A stretch of 64,000 bases of DNA from Cristatella mucedo (lineage: Eukaryota > Bryozoa > Phylactolaemata > Cristatellidae). Positions 51,112 through 63,139 of this stretch are shown one piece after another. Where the stretch lies: contig WPIO01000008.1 in assembly GCA_009760855.2 (NCBI GenBank), forward strand, positions 5,490,001 through 5,554,000, read 5' to 3'. The position numbers and the translations under genes were made by a program. Positions within the stretch are counted from its first letter, which is position 1. Every line of letters begins with the position of its first letter. The notes beneath the pieces are model-generated. The model was given only the letters and a program-made list of their open reading frames with translations. It did not search any database and was not told the DNA's origin.

Positions 51112-51389
51112 GTGGTTAGCCACTGCCACGTGCCTCAAGTAAATGCCTTGAGCATTCTTGCAACTGCCTCTGATCTTGGCCCGCTAAGCTATGATACAAT
51201 TAGAATAGGCTGTATCGCATTATCTGCCACTTCCTGCTATGTTCAGGCAGCATCAAACTTTAGCAAGCTGACGCTGTGCCTGGCTAAGGACGTTTATACT
51301 ATGTTCTTTAAAAAACTTGGATCATCCTGCAATGGCCGGCAGCAGCCACGCTGCCAGCTGCACAATTTCGCACGCTCGAGTAAGTCGGC
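51112..51389 (+). other. Possible exon, unknown
   Basis: An open frame with protein-like composition (SILATASDLGPLSYDT; SNFSKLTLCLAKDVYTMFF; CNGRQQPRC) runs to a clean donor CGCTCGA/GTAAGT at about 51380. The acceptor and partners are unclear. The C-X7-C spacing near its end recalls the cluster but the rest does not fit, so I do not assign it. Confidence 0.2.
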
Positions 51390-52699
51390 GGTGTCGTCGA
51401 ACGGCTGCTTGTATGAGGGAGATCCCCAAGACTTTGACCCAAACCTCTGATTTGACAACCGACGACTAAGTAGCAATCGGCGGTCACGTAGCCTCTTTTA
51501 CCTACGGCCTTTAGCCCTATTAACTGACCGCAATACAACTGCCGTTGCCGTACACTAATGGCCTCAATGCTCTGTTCTCATTTGAACGCGCCGGAATCAT
51601 CGCGCACGGCCAGATCTGGCTCCAATTACCCTGTCACCTTGAATCAGGTCCTGTGTCGCAGGCTTCTTTTAGAATGCAACACCGTATGTTTTCTGCACTG
51701 AAACGATTATGTTGGAGACATATTCAACACATGCAAAGTTCATAGTAAACATTAAAAAGTTACGACTGGGCTCGAACGTAAATTTAGGTATATTTAGTTT
51801 ATTATAATGTCTTAGATGCTTCCGAAATTGAACTCAAAGGATTACATGCGTTAATAAATCTTGACGACCCAGGCAAGGGAAGCGATTGAATAGCCATTTT
51901 ATAAACGGCTGAACGAACTAACTTTTCCTTTACAAAGCTCAGTAAAATTTAAAAGTAGTGTCAAAGTATTTTACTATTTTCTGCTCAGCAGCAGAAAATT
52001 TGAGGTTTGGGTTGGATAGATGCTCGGCGATAATCAAGCACAACTACAAGCCAGCGTTACGGGTACGCTTCAATTTTACACGCTATATTTGTCCCATTTG
52101 TATTGTCTCCAAAGGCTAGATTTTGATTTCTAATGACTGAAAGAGGAGCAACTACTAACGTGCCTGAGACTCGTGAAGCTTGAGCACTGGCTGTGCTTAA
52201 TATTTGTATTTGCGACAAACCCGCAACGCTCTCAGCGTTAGGCTTTGGTGCTATATCGTTTAGAAGAGAATGAGTGGAGTAGGGGGCAAATTGTTGCATT
52301 ATATATTTATTTATCTCTGGCCTAAGCGAAAACTATTCGTGCTTTCCTTTCTCGCATGGAGAGCTTTCCCAACCAAACATTTTTTGTTGTCTTGTTTCCG
52401 ATGCGATCACGAGATCTAGGCAGCGTGGCGTCTTTGCACTAGCACAAATTTCAAGGCGCCCATTTTCTGCGCCTACAAATAAGATGCTTACTGTGTGTTA
52501 TCATAGCATCAAACTCATTTGGACGTTCAGCACTTCATGAAAGAAAATTGGGTGATGCTATTTCGCGTACATAGAGGCATAGAACCATTAGGAGCCGTGA
52601 TAGCTACGCGTAGCCTCATCGAAATGGGTCCAAATAGATTAGCGCGTGGTGGACGGCTTCGGAGGCAGCCGAACTCGCGATAGAACTATCACTCGCAGC

Positions 52700-53150
52700 A
52701 GCTTTCAATGTATAAAATGTCTGCGGTAAATCGGCACCTTGGGAGCTACGGTCAGCGTCGCGCCGTCTGAGCCTGTCCCTGCGAGGAAATTGACGCAAAA
52801 AATAACTACGACAACAACGATAGAGAAGCGTACTGACCGATTGGGGAGCTCGCTGCAAAACGCCTCCGCCGCCGCTGCGCAGCGGGCAGATTCAGTCACG
52901 TCTCGCCAGAGCGATCGGCCTCGGCAAATTCGGAAGATAGAAAATAAAATTTCACTTTCTTTCGATGGGAATTTTTTCTCATTTTCAACCCGATTCGCGA
53001 AAGCGGGGTCACCCTGCCGACGAGTGAAAGCGCGACGGCTCATTGATGGCGGTCGGTGCGACGACGGGGCCGTCGTCCAAGTCGTCATTCGCTCAGCCTG
53101 GGCCACGGCTTAAATTGCTTCCTCCGCTCCGCCCACAGCTCGGCGTCGAC
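52700..53150 (-). other. GC/CpG-richer block with possible membrane-segment frame
   Basis: A minus-strand frame of 133 codons includes FSIVVVVVIFCVNFL, a possible membrane or signal segment, and ends near a weak AAG/GTGCCG donor. The block is CpG-rich relative to its surroundings, as a first exon or promoter might be. Nothing more supports a gene. Confidence 0.2.
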
Positions 53151-53728
53151 AGCCGGAGTCAGTTGCCTAGGCGTACATATGCGGCCTGCTGCCATAAGGC
53201 CGCAGATGCCAGCACAAGTAGCCAATCGCTGCACTGATTGTATGTCCTCTACCGTCGCATGTGCAGTACGTGCTGCCAGTTACACGGTCTGTACCAGCGA
53301 CTTACCCTCTCCTCTCTACCTCTTTTTCTTTGGAGCCATTCACCCGGTGCCAGGTAGCGCCGAACAGCTACGTACGTCGGCTATTGTTCTTAAGGAGAAG
53401 TTTCGCGATGACTACTCAATGACTGCGTCGATTCAATGCCCACTCATTTGGAGTAAGAACGTTTGCTTTCGAACGAGTCGCTAAGATCACGCATATACTA
53501 TATGTCCCGGTTGCGGCTGCCGTCAACGGCTAGAGCACAGCCCTCTATTGTATTTCGCTATTCGGGCTGATAAAAATGTGCCGCCGACTTGACGGATTGA
53601 GAGTATCCTAATCATTCGCCAGGACGCCTATCGGCGAGACATCTGACCTTGGTGCTCGGAACGGCAAAATGACTCGAAGCCAAGAAGCCTTCGGTGCTAA
53701 GCGCAGTGGCGGGGTGAGGATGGAAGTA

Positions 53729-53886
<158 letters not shown>

Positions 53887-54177
53887 GAATATATAGAGAG
53901 AGACAGAGATTTATTAAAATATTCAACGTGCGTGTATATATTATTAGCTACTCCTTGCCATGCCGCGGTTGCGGGTGCTACCCGGGCCTCCCGGTTCCGG
54001 AACAAGGACCACGGCGCTTTCGAGCCGATAATGGCGTCGGAAACGCGGTGCCGCATTAAAACGTCTTTTCCGCGTGTGGTATGCCAAGGTCGGCCTGGCA
54101 AACTTCACTATTTGGCCACCAGTTGCCGAGAGCCCCGACCACGAAGGGCCTCACCACTGCTGACCGGTAGCCAGCGG

Positions 54178-54675
54178 TCAGGAAAGATCAGGCAATGGCT
54201 GCATATTTATTGGTCTGTTTCGGGCCGCCACAATCAGAGCATCCTCGCTGCTGTCGAACGGCACCGTCACATCAACAATAACTAAATCAGTGCCGTTCTC
54301 AATGAGCAGGTCCGGCTTGAGAGTCAGACCAAGCGGAAGAGCGAGGCCTGCTGACATGTAGTTGAGCTCGGTGACCAGAAGAGCTCCGATTAGGCGGTCC
54401 AGAACCAGATTGTGTAGGGCCGTAATTGCATGTAGCATCGGCCGGCAGTGGGTCAACACGTGGCGATCGGTCTCTGGCTCCGTGCGGCATAGGCGGCAGC
54501 TGGTAACCGTGCCAGAGTATGCCCGACTCCTGGCAGCACGTCCAGTCGCGCTCGGCGCACAAAGCAACAAGCCAGCAACGACAGGCTGTGACACTTCGAA
54601 AAGTGACTGTGGGTGGCGAATCTGCCCGTGGCCAAGCAGCGGCTGACCCAATCCTGTGCAGGCTGGGCCGCCCAA
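54178..54675 (-). pseudogene. CCHC motif and restriction-like endonuclease of the element
   Basis: CRLCRTEPETDRHVLTHC fits the CX2CX9HX4C motif found before the endonuclease in R2/NeSL-type proteins. KPDLLIENGTDLVIVDVTVP fits the PD-(12-14)-D endonuclease core. These domains nick target DNA to prime reverse transcription. Confidence 0.75.
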
Positions 54676-55547
54676 GCACAGCCTTCCAAGAGCCTGACGA
54701 TATCTCGCAGCTTCGTGGTGACCACTCGTGGCACGACCCAGTGCTCGATGCCGTCAGGGTCGGTGGTCACAGCCAGCAATGCAGGGCCGGTCAGCGTGAG
54801 GCGACAGGAGAGCCGCTTGAGGCACTGACGCTCGTCCGACCACAGCGAGATCGGGCAAACCCTGTTGCCAGGGCCGAAGGCTGCTGGACTCAGGTGTCGA
54901 GGTATCTCAGGTATCCTCATCAGACGATGGCGTGCCATCTAGGATGGCGATTGCCCGGTTGAATCTGTGACTTGCGACTTGACCGACGCACGCATCGGGC
55001 GAGCACAGCGTGCGACAGGCTTGCGAAACTCGTAGGATGGAGGCGTTCGTCCCGAAGCGGATCAAGTCAAGCCCACCGGCAGAGCAAGGCGCAAACTGGA
55101 AATGCACCGATGAAAAGCTCGCAGGCCGCACGCGAATAGACAAGAAAAGAATAGAAAAATAAGCTCGCAGGCCGCACGCGAATAGACATGGCTCCATCAG
55201 AGCCTTTGCGGCTGGTTGCAAAGCGGACTTAAGCACAAGCCACGCCAAACAAAGATAGTTGAGCCGTGACAGGAGGAAAGTCCGCAAGGCGTCAAGCTTT
55301 TGCCAAGACGCGAGAAGGCTGGCCTGAAGCAGGTTAACGTTCTTGCAAGGGAAGAGCAGGCCTGCTTTACTCAGCCCTAGGCTGCCTAAGACCTGCAGGG
55401 CTCCAAGTTAGGTCACTGAGCTGGTTTCCGGCAGCTCGGGGTCCGCCTGTCATATAGGGTGATTGAGGTGGGCACGACCTCGGCACTCCTTCGGATGACG
55501 GCACAGCACTTTGCCGGCCGGACCTGCATGCCCAGCGTCAACGCAGC

Positions 55548-56270
55548 CTATTCAAATGCGGACAAGAGGGTCTGAAGACCAGAAGGCGTGCTAGAGAACA
55601 GGGTGAGGTCATCTGCTAAGGCACAGACCGACAGGGAGGTTGTTCCGCCAAACTGAAAACAGGATTCGTGCTCGTTAGCAGTGAGTCTGACAACCGGTTC
55701 CATCGCCAGGTCAAAGAGGTTCGGTGACAGAGGGTCGCCCTGCCGGACGCCGGCAGTCGTAGGAAAAGTTACCAATGTCTCATGGCGTATCCAAAACTCC
55801 AGGAGTGAGCTGGTACAGAGGCCCTCAAAAAACCTGCAGGATCTCTCCTCCATTCCGGCGTGCCGAAGCACACTGAGAAGAGAGACATGTGGAATGCTGC
55901 TGAAGGCATTCTGTGGGTCGAGGAACGCCGAGTACACAATGCCAGCACCCTGCCGATCTCTGGCCTCGCCAAAGGAGCTCTCCACAAGAAAGGACTGCTC
56001 TAGGCAGCCCTCCACACCCGAAACAAAGTCCTTTTGCTGCGGTGACAGCAACCCACGGCCACCAGCGAACTTGCACAGCCTAGTGGCCCGGCTGCCCGAG
56101 AGCAGCTTGTAAAGAGTGGGCAAGAGCGTGATGGGACGGAACTTACTGGGCATGCTTGGTTCGCTCTTCTTGTAGATTTCGTTGTAGATAAAGATAGGGA
56201 AACCCGTTTTCCACGAAGTAGGGTCGTCCCCGAAGTGAAGGCAGCCGCTCAGGATGCACGCAATGAGCGT
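55548..56270 (-). pseudogene. Reverse transcriptase of the R2/NeSL-type element
   Basis: Reading begins near WKTGFPIFIYNEIYKKSEPS and continues SKFRPITLLPTLYKLLSG (motif 0/1 region), FLDPQNAFSSIPH (motif A, Asp present), GVRQGDPLSPNLFDLAMEP (motif B) and LADDLTLF (motif C, both Asp present). A stop follows about 20 residues later. The N-terminal DNA-binding region is missing. Confidence 0.8.
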
Positions 56271-56279
56271 TTAACCCGG

Positions 56280-59200
56280 GTGGACTAGGCGTAAATGGCG
56301 ATATTCCAGTCAACCAGCTCCCGAGGTGAGTAAAGTTCGATAAAGTAACTTCGATCAACGTACGTCGTCTCGTCAGTCGCGCCCAATCGCTTTCTAGCTC
56401 TTAAGATCAAGCAAACGCTGCGTCAATAAGTAGCTGGATCCGGTGCGCTTGACATAAGAAGCAAAAAGTGTCTGCTGCCGGAAGCGCCTGAGGTGCTGGC
56501 ATTGGCCGCTTACTCGGACCCATAGGCCTAGCCATAAGAAATAAGTTCTCAGTCCCAGACGCTTAGCCACTACCTAAATGAAAATGCTAACTTACGTACA
56601 GTCGGGGCGAGACCATGAGGCCATCCAGGTGCTAATTTGCTTAGGCTGCATTGGCTAAAGCCCGTCTTTTAAACGGCGAGTCCTGCTTCTTACTTTTTAC
56701 TTGAGTCCCACGTGGGTCTTCCGCTTTTTATGTGGCTTGGACTGCACTCTTTTTGCAAGCCTTGCTCCCCACTCGCTCCGCCCACTGAGCTCCGCCACAC
56801 TGACTCCACTCACACTATTCACACGTTTTCATACTATTCATTCACACATATTCACACTATTCACACACTCGCTCCGTCCACTGACTCCCCATTCGCTCCG
56901 CCCACAAATATTACTTTTGTTAGGGGAGCAGGAAATGGCCCTCCGCGACGCACACCCCAGTGAATTGGAGTTACCGCTGCCGCTGTTTTATGTTGTGCTT
57001 CAACCAGCGCAGGAGAAGCGAAAAAGGAAGGCATGCTGCATTTTAGATGACAACTAAGTGGCATCTGCTTTCAATATCTCTGGCTGGGTGTTTGCTGTCA
57101 ACGAGGGTGCCGGTCAAGTCGTCGTCATTCTTTTTAAAGCAATGCAGTAGGCACGGCCTGAGCGGTACCTATGATTGGTCACTTGCGTCTTAACTGACTC
57201 TTGGCCGAAGAAGTACTGTAGAACCGGCTTTGGCTGCTGAGTCTTCGTCGAGTCCTCCTTAAGTCTTGGACCACCCCCCCCCACCGTAATGGTGACGTAT
57301 ACACCCAAGAAACGATTAGGTGGGAAGCAGGTAGGAAGCAAGACTCGTCGTCTAAACCAAACTTTAAGCAGTTGTCTTACCTTCTCACTCAGCATCAATC
57401 ACAGAGTCGGCAGCTTATCCCTGCACACGTGGGCTTTTGCATTCAGGCTCTAGCCGCCTGCCCGGGCGGCCAATGACTGCGCGCCTCATGAGCCTGCTGT
57501 AAGCGTTCTGCTACTCACTCGGCCTACTGCCAATCTCATCTGTCCAGCTTCTACTTAGGGGCTGCCGACCCAATAACTCCGAGCACTAAGCAGCCACGTC
57601 ACGCCACTCATCAGTCTAAGGAAATATGAATCTCATGCCACTCGCACACGGGGCTCTTCATCGATCGCCACTCACCTGCAGCCATCCTCGTGCATAACCT
57701 GCACAAGCAAACGTGGGGAGTTCAAGCCAGCTGAAGCTCTTGTGGAGTTTAGAAAAAACCCTCTCCACAGCACCATTGGCTTGCCAATCAAATAAACTCC
57801 TATGGAATAGTTCACAGTCTTTTCTCAGACTCAAATCAAGTGCATCAAAACTCGGGGCGACGAAGCAGTGTCGTGACCTTGACCTCCTTGTGTACATATT
57901 TACGCATGTGCCCAGTGTATTTCCTGGAGCTGACTCTCGGCCCTGCGACGAAGCCCGAGAGGCCTTGTGATGCAGGGTTCACTAAAATGACGTCATCGAC
58001 AGATGGCATTTGCTCGGGCGCCACGATGCGAGTGTCCAGACGGCAGATTTCTGCAAATTACGCACTCATACCAGTGCTACACAGCTGGCCCGCCGCCAAA
58101 TCTGCTGGCCGTCGATTGCAGGGAAAATCCCAGTGCACCGGCGTAAATGAAAGCTGGGGTGAGCAGTTTTGGTGGTGGCCAGAATTTTCAACATTCAGTT
58201 CAGTCGTTCAGTTTAGAGTGCATCGCTGGACAGCTTAGCTGAGAAACGCTTACAAACGAACATGGCCAGGCAAAAGTAAGAAGTCTGCGATGATCTTAAA
58301 GTGAGTTGCGACTTGCTGACGGTAGATGAACGATGGCAGACAAAACAACGCTTTAAGGTTCTCATTTAAATCAGGTTCTCGTGCATGGCATCTGGGAGAG
58401 GCAACACGGCGGTCATTGCTTGGTATTAGTAACTGGCTGGGGGCAGCTGATGGACTGGAGCTTAAAATGCCAACAAAACTGCAATCGCATAGTTACTAGA
58501 GGTCACACAGAGAAGAAATCCATGTGGCTGGGCTAAGTTGGACTATCTATCGACTGTGTCTATGAATCGGAACACTAGATCCAATGCGCGGGTACAGGGT
58601 GTAAGAGAAATGAATCTTTTCTGGCTGCACCTACAAGGCTTTCAGCATTCAAGCGATGTCAAATCAGCTGTGGGCGTAAACAATAGATGCAATAATGCCC
58701 ACTGACCGGCACCGGTGACCAAATAAATGACGTAGGTAGCCCTGTCGTGCAAGCCGCTTCGTGGCTCAGCCAAGCTCAGCCGTCCTAGGAAGTATGAGAA
58801 CAACACAACGATCTTTCACAGGCTTCATCAAACTGGCTCTCGAACAGTCACCTGGGCACAGACTTGGGATCGACCACTTGCATGTAAGAACCATCAGTCA
58901 GATGCCAGACTGCATGAAAAAACTATTCGGATACTCGAAGCTTGACAGTGGCCATTATTCGAGAATCCAACTTTAACTCGGCTTCTGAAAACAGCACAAC
59001 TGAACTTTTTTAGATGGTAAGACCAGACGGCGAATCATTAGTACTTTAAATCAATAAAACCGCGCGTCTCCTACGTGCTAAAGGAGCTTCGATTGCTGCT
59101 GGTCGACTAGCTGAATACATTGCACAATTGTTCTAATTGATGCTCAAATCCTGCCTTGACCTGGCTTCCTCATACCTACCGGGACTACTTCTCAAGTTTA

Positions 59201-60110
59201 AGCCCCTTGGTGCCTGCATATTCTCTCGTGGTATTAAGTCGGCAGCCTTCTTGTTTGATCAATCACAGCCGGCGACAAAAGATTCGGCCCCATTGGTCAA
59301 GTTAGTTTTTACGAAACCACATCGTGTCTCTTGCTGCGGACTCTGGCCTATCCGATCGAGCTGTCCGGTGGAACTATTTCTGGGCTGCTTACAATTTCTC
59401 GCGTCCGTCTGGCTCACCTGTGCTCCTCGATTAATCTTTACTGCGTTAGATTTGATCTCTTACGTACCGGTAGACTATCAAAAGTCTCCTTAACTTTGGA
59501 TGAGCCCCACAAACTGTGGAACATCTAGGTTATATTGTGTCTTGGTGGAGTTTCCAAAGATGGTGCATCCATGCATTCGTACATTTAGGTACAGAGCATA
59601 GGTATCTGAAATCCGCAATCCAGAAGTCCTGATTGCTCAATAGCTAGCGGGCGAATAGCCGTGCGTGCCGTTAGACAGAGGCCGGCGGAGCAAAGACATC
59701 CAAGCTGCCAGTGAAATCGGAGCTATCTTGCTAAGTGAAACACCCTCTCCCTGTGCAGTTACCTACAGGCAGGAGGTCAAGTGCCTGCGGACAAGAATCC
59801 TTGGTAGCAATTTGACCTATCAAGAATCACTGGCCTGCTGCTCTTTGTTTTATAATAGCCAAGTTGTCAGACCAGAAGCAACGATGAAAAGTTACCACCC
59901 AAAAGAAGGCTGGTGAGAAACAGTGCTGGTTCAAAATGACCCTTTCGTCTTAAGCACGTATTTGCCCAGCTTAATCGCCATAGCAGATGCCAGAAAAAAC
60001 AGCAGCCATCATGAAAGGTAAACCGCTGCTGCTACGTGACCTGCATCAGGCCGTTTCCATCTCAACTCAGCCTGATCCCGCCCCGAACCTGAGACTTGCC
60101 GCTGCGACAC
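56280..60110. other. No supported gene
   Basis: Mixed composition. Open frames of 60-130 codons lack motifs and splice partners. A C-rich run (CCACCCCCCCCCACCG) lies near 57.28 kb. Part of this may be the 5' flank of gene E. Confidence 0.3.
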
Positions 60111-60122
60111 CGCCTGGACTAA

Positions 60123-60128
60123 TATAAG
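60123..60128 (+). promoter_or_regulatory. TATA-like box of gene E
   Basis: TATAAG lies 74 bp before the ATG at 60197, nearly the same spacing as in gene C (72 bp). Confidence 0.45.
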
Positions 60129-60196
60129 GCGACTCGCTAAGCAGCTTTCTGGTCGTCGGTAACTGTTGTTCATAACGAGGTGCTACGATACTCGAT

Positions 60197-60272
60197 ATGC
60201 AGAAAAATCAATTGGCGCTGCTGCACGCTCTTGGTCTGTTGGCACTGTTCAGCCTCGCGCACTGCCAAAGAG
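60197..60272 (+). CDS. Gene E exon 1: signal peptide
   Basis: The ATG at 60197 gives 25 codons plus one base. The product is a textbook signal peptide (MQKNQLALLHALGLLALFSL, then AHCQR), ending CAAAGAG/GTAAGG in phase 1. The end pattern Cys-X-Arg plus G before the donor is the same as in gene C (CNR). A TATA-like box precedes it. It is joined to the cysteine exon at 61344 across a 1.07-kb intron that holds a family-1 tail fragment and a family-2 fragment. Confidence 0.7.
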
Positions 60273-60584
60273 GTAAGGGTTAGGCTTGCACCGAGGCGAA
60301 GCAGACTCGCTTGCCATAATGCCGAGACGATGCTTTGGATGGATACTCAAGAACGGCTACGACCGTAGTCGTTGCCGTCTTCCTGAGATAGGCTAGGATT
60401 AATCCCTCAAGACTCGATCACTCTAATTGGCTATTCCGTTATTTGCCTCTCTGCTGGGCACTGAAGGGAATGATCCTTCAGGGGCTATTTCTGTTTCTTA
60501 ATGGAAGCTCATCGTTAGATGCTCATAGTATTGAATTCGTACTTTTTGCAGCCACTCGACCAAACGGATTTGGACCCAGAAACT

Positions 60585-60660
60585 TTGTAATAATAATAGT
60601 AATACATTTGATATAGCTCGCTCAGAGAATTCAACTTTGGCTGGCTGTGTGCGAGTTCAG
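60585..60660 (-). mobile_element. Family-1-like 3' tail fragment
   Basis: AATAATAATAGTAATACATT followed by GCTCGCTCAGAGAATTCAAC is the reverse of the CR1/L2-type tail. Confidence 0.5.
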
Positions 60661-60724
60661 AGCTCTTGTCACTTGTGGCTTTGTTGTTAGACAAGTGTGA
60701 CACCTATTATTTGCTATAATTTAC

Positions 60725-61003
60725 GGAACGACAACTACTCTCCTGCTGCCGACTATGGCGCACCTTTTCCAGCCGTCCTGAGCTGCTACTTGTACGATAC
60801 TCACTTTTTCAACTGCCCTGCTGACTCAGCAGCTGTGCTTCCCACGTTCACTTTGTTGAGTGAGACGAAGTCTATTGGCTACCGAATGCGTACCGAAAGC
60901 CGCTTAGGCTGTGAGTGCGCTATACAAAACTCTCCTGCGTAACACCCACATTGTCATTTTTACTTTGTGGAGTTACATACAGAGATACATTACATTACAT
61001 AAC
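60725..61003 (+). mobile_element. Family-2 element, 3' fragment in intron 1 of gene E
   Basis: CTCTCCTGCTGCCGACTATGG through GGCTACCGAATGCGTACCG and GAGTGCGCTATACAAAACTC to a CATTACATTACAT tail, the family-2 3' end. The 5' truncation point is close to that of the copy next to gene A. Confidence 0.8.
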
Positions 61004-61343
61004 TTTGTCACTGAATTTTCTTGTATTAAAATGGATTTATCAAGACGAGAGACCGGGTCGTCCTAATGACCAGGTTTAACTAGTTAATTTGCAGCATCGT
61101 AGGTGGCTCTCGCTGAGGTCCTGCAACCAGTCAGCCTGGGTTCGTCCTTTCATCGATGACCCAACCTGGCTCTTAGTACAAGAGCAAATAATAGCTGAAG
61201 ATAAATTGCGCAAAAAACTTGCGCGCGTAAGTATTTAGTGAGTCAGTGGACGATAGCTTTCAACGCAAGCGTTGTATGCAAATGTTCCTTCCATATGACG
61301 ACGACGAGAATGACGCGCGTCTCGAGCATCCTCGCTGTTTCAG

Positions 61344-61524
61344 CTGACGACCAGTGCAGGAGCAGGGTCACCCAGTGCATCGCTTCGACCTCGAGCAGGC
61401 CGTGCGAGACCCAGACGTGTATGGTGATGGTGGCGGCAAACTTTGCCGTTTGCCCTCGCGATTCCCCTTACCGAAGGGACCTAACGAGACTCATGCAGCG
61501 AGTAGCCAGTGGCTGCCGGTCACA
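61344..61524 (+). CDS. Gene E exon 2: six-Cys peptide
   Basis: The acceptor CATCCTCGCTGTTTCAG precedes CTGACGACC (phase 1). Six cysteines are spaced C-X6-C-X8-C-X4-C-X10-C-X20-C (CRSRVTQC, CETQTC, then a basic helix-like C5-C6 stretch with DLTRLMQRVASGC). The donor is GGTCACA/GTAAGT (phase 2), whose TAA would end the frame if unspliced. GC is higher here than in the introns, as expected for coding sequence. Signal-peptide exon, phase pattern and cysteine frame make this the second well-preserved gene of the cluster. Predicted to be secreted; function is unknown. Confidence 0.65.
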
Positions 61525-62936
61525 GTAAGTACTTCGCTGCCATCGACCTGTCCTAAGAAGCTGAATGCATCGGTTCGGCAAACGAGCAGCATGACGAATC
61601 ATTTGGCCGCCTTAGGTCATGCGGGCTACGCGTCATATCTAGCAGTCACTCCGTGTGTCGCTGATTTGCTCCTCTTTGAGTGAAGCGTATTTGCAGCTTC
61701 CTCAAGTTTACTTATCAAAACGTCGTGAAACTACAATCGAACTTACGAGCTAGAAAAGTGCACTGCTATAAATCAAAGATCATTGACTGAAGAGAAGAGC
61801 AAGTAAACCCTCCAATTAATTCGACAAGACACTCTTTCAGTGTGATACGCATTTGAGGTGCTGCTCAGCTTATTCTATCACTAATTGTACTATCTACAGA
61901 TATAATCTGAACATCTTGGCGGCGGCAAAAAATTATGACGGCGCCGCCCAATGTGTAAACTAAATGAACGATTTTTTTTCTTTTCGGAGTAGAGTGCCTA
62001 AGAATTCGATAACTTCAAAGTATTTAATCTTTTAAAATTGCCACTAGGTTTAAGGTCTGGCGGTCAGATCCAGCAGGCGCTCTCACAATCTTTTTATAGC
62101 TGTCTTACAATAATCATCGTGAAGCTTTACTTGGAGGCAGTATAGCCAAACATGCATAGTATTAGCCTGTGTAGAAAAATTGCAGGTGCACCGGTCAGCA
62201 TGTCATTAAGTCCGCTTCAACTGTTCCATCGTAGCAAACCTCATTTTATTTCCCTTGAGGAAAAGAATAAGAACACAATGCACAAGTCTCATCACACAAG
62301 ACTATTAACAAGAAATTAGTGTAAACGGTTTACCATTTAACTTCTGCGTGAGTAAATGGATGCCATAAGAAGCCACGTCACAGCTCTTAGTATCAAGATT
62401 CTCAGATATTCAAATATTAGAGGCAGCTGCAGAGTCTTATACGATTAGTTGATGTTTGCCTTAAACATGGTGGCTATTAAATTCCTGAGGTCCTTTAAAG
62501 GCAACTGCCATATTTTAGAGGTTCTAAAAATGCTAAAAAAATAGCTTGTTATTTAACGTTAGTATTTCCATGTCCAGAGCACAAGATCCGCATGATGAAG
62601 TCAAATGATTTCCTAGCTACTGCAATGATTATTCAAAGGGCTTAATACCGATGTGTCGCAGTGGATTACAGCGACACAGATTATGCTGCAAAAAGCAGTT
62701 ACCTTGCCAAATCAATCATCTCGATAAGTATGATTTGACGATGAGTTATATTCATGGCAACGGAACCAATCAGATCAAAATTTCACAACCAAATAGCTTA
62801 ACATACCCAGAACAGTTAAATTCCGACTTGCCTTCATCGTGATCATGTGTTCACAATTTAGAATGTGGTTTCCCTTTATATTCAAATAATTGTTTGTCAA
62901 TGCTTCTGGAATTGTATAGCATTTTTATGCTTGCAG

Positions 62937-63118
62937 CCTTGCTCTTCAAATCTTTCGAGGATAAAATCAATATCCCAACTGATCGGCAGCAAATAACTGA
63001 AGTGCTGCATGAGTGTGACGTGATGAAATACCACTACCATCGAGCGAAATCTGGATTTTTCAGAATTTCAAGCCGTAATATACATTACAAAATATCCTTC
63101 ACTGTGTCCTACTTTTAA
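62937..63118 (+). CDS. Gene E candidate last exon
   Basis: A strong acceptor (GCATTTTTATGCTTGCAG) precedes CCTTGC. Entered in phase 2 directly from exon 2, it adds eight whole codons and stops at TAA 62962-62964. Entered in phase 1 it is open for about 60 codons, to a TAA that overlaps the AATAAA at 63117. The phase-1 reading would need one more exon (phase 2 to 1), as suspected for gene C. Which reading is used cannot be decided here. Confidence 0.3.
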
Positions 63119-63122
63119 TAAA
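63117..63122 (+). terminator. Polyadenylation signal AATAAA
   Basis: Canonical hexamer 180 bp after the candidate last acceptor of gene E, fitting the end of a short terminal exon. Confidence 0.4.
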
Positions 63123-63139
63123 CAATCTGCAAATTGTGC

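Larger units (their letters stand above)
53908..56270 (-). mobile_element. R2/NeSL/R4-type non-LTR retrotransposon, 5'-truncated
   Basis: Reading from high to low coordinates: reverse transcriptase, thumb, CCHC motif, restriction-like endonuclease and a GC-rich 3' untranslated region ending AATATTTTAATAAA beside microsatellite DNA. Frames are interrupted by several stops and shifts (for example after 55548), so it is inactive. A 28-bp segment is duplicated with a 46-bp period at 55115-55142 and 55161-55188. A related 3' fragment lies at 13.0-13.6 kb, also next to TA repeats. The exact clade among restriction-endonuclease elements is not settled. Confidence 0.8.
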
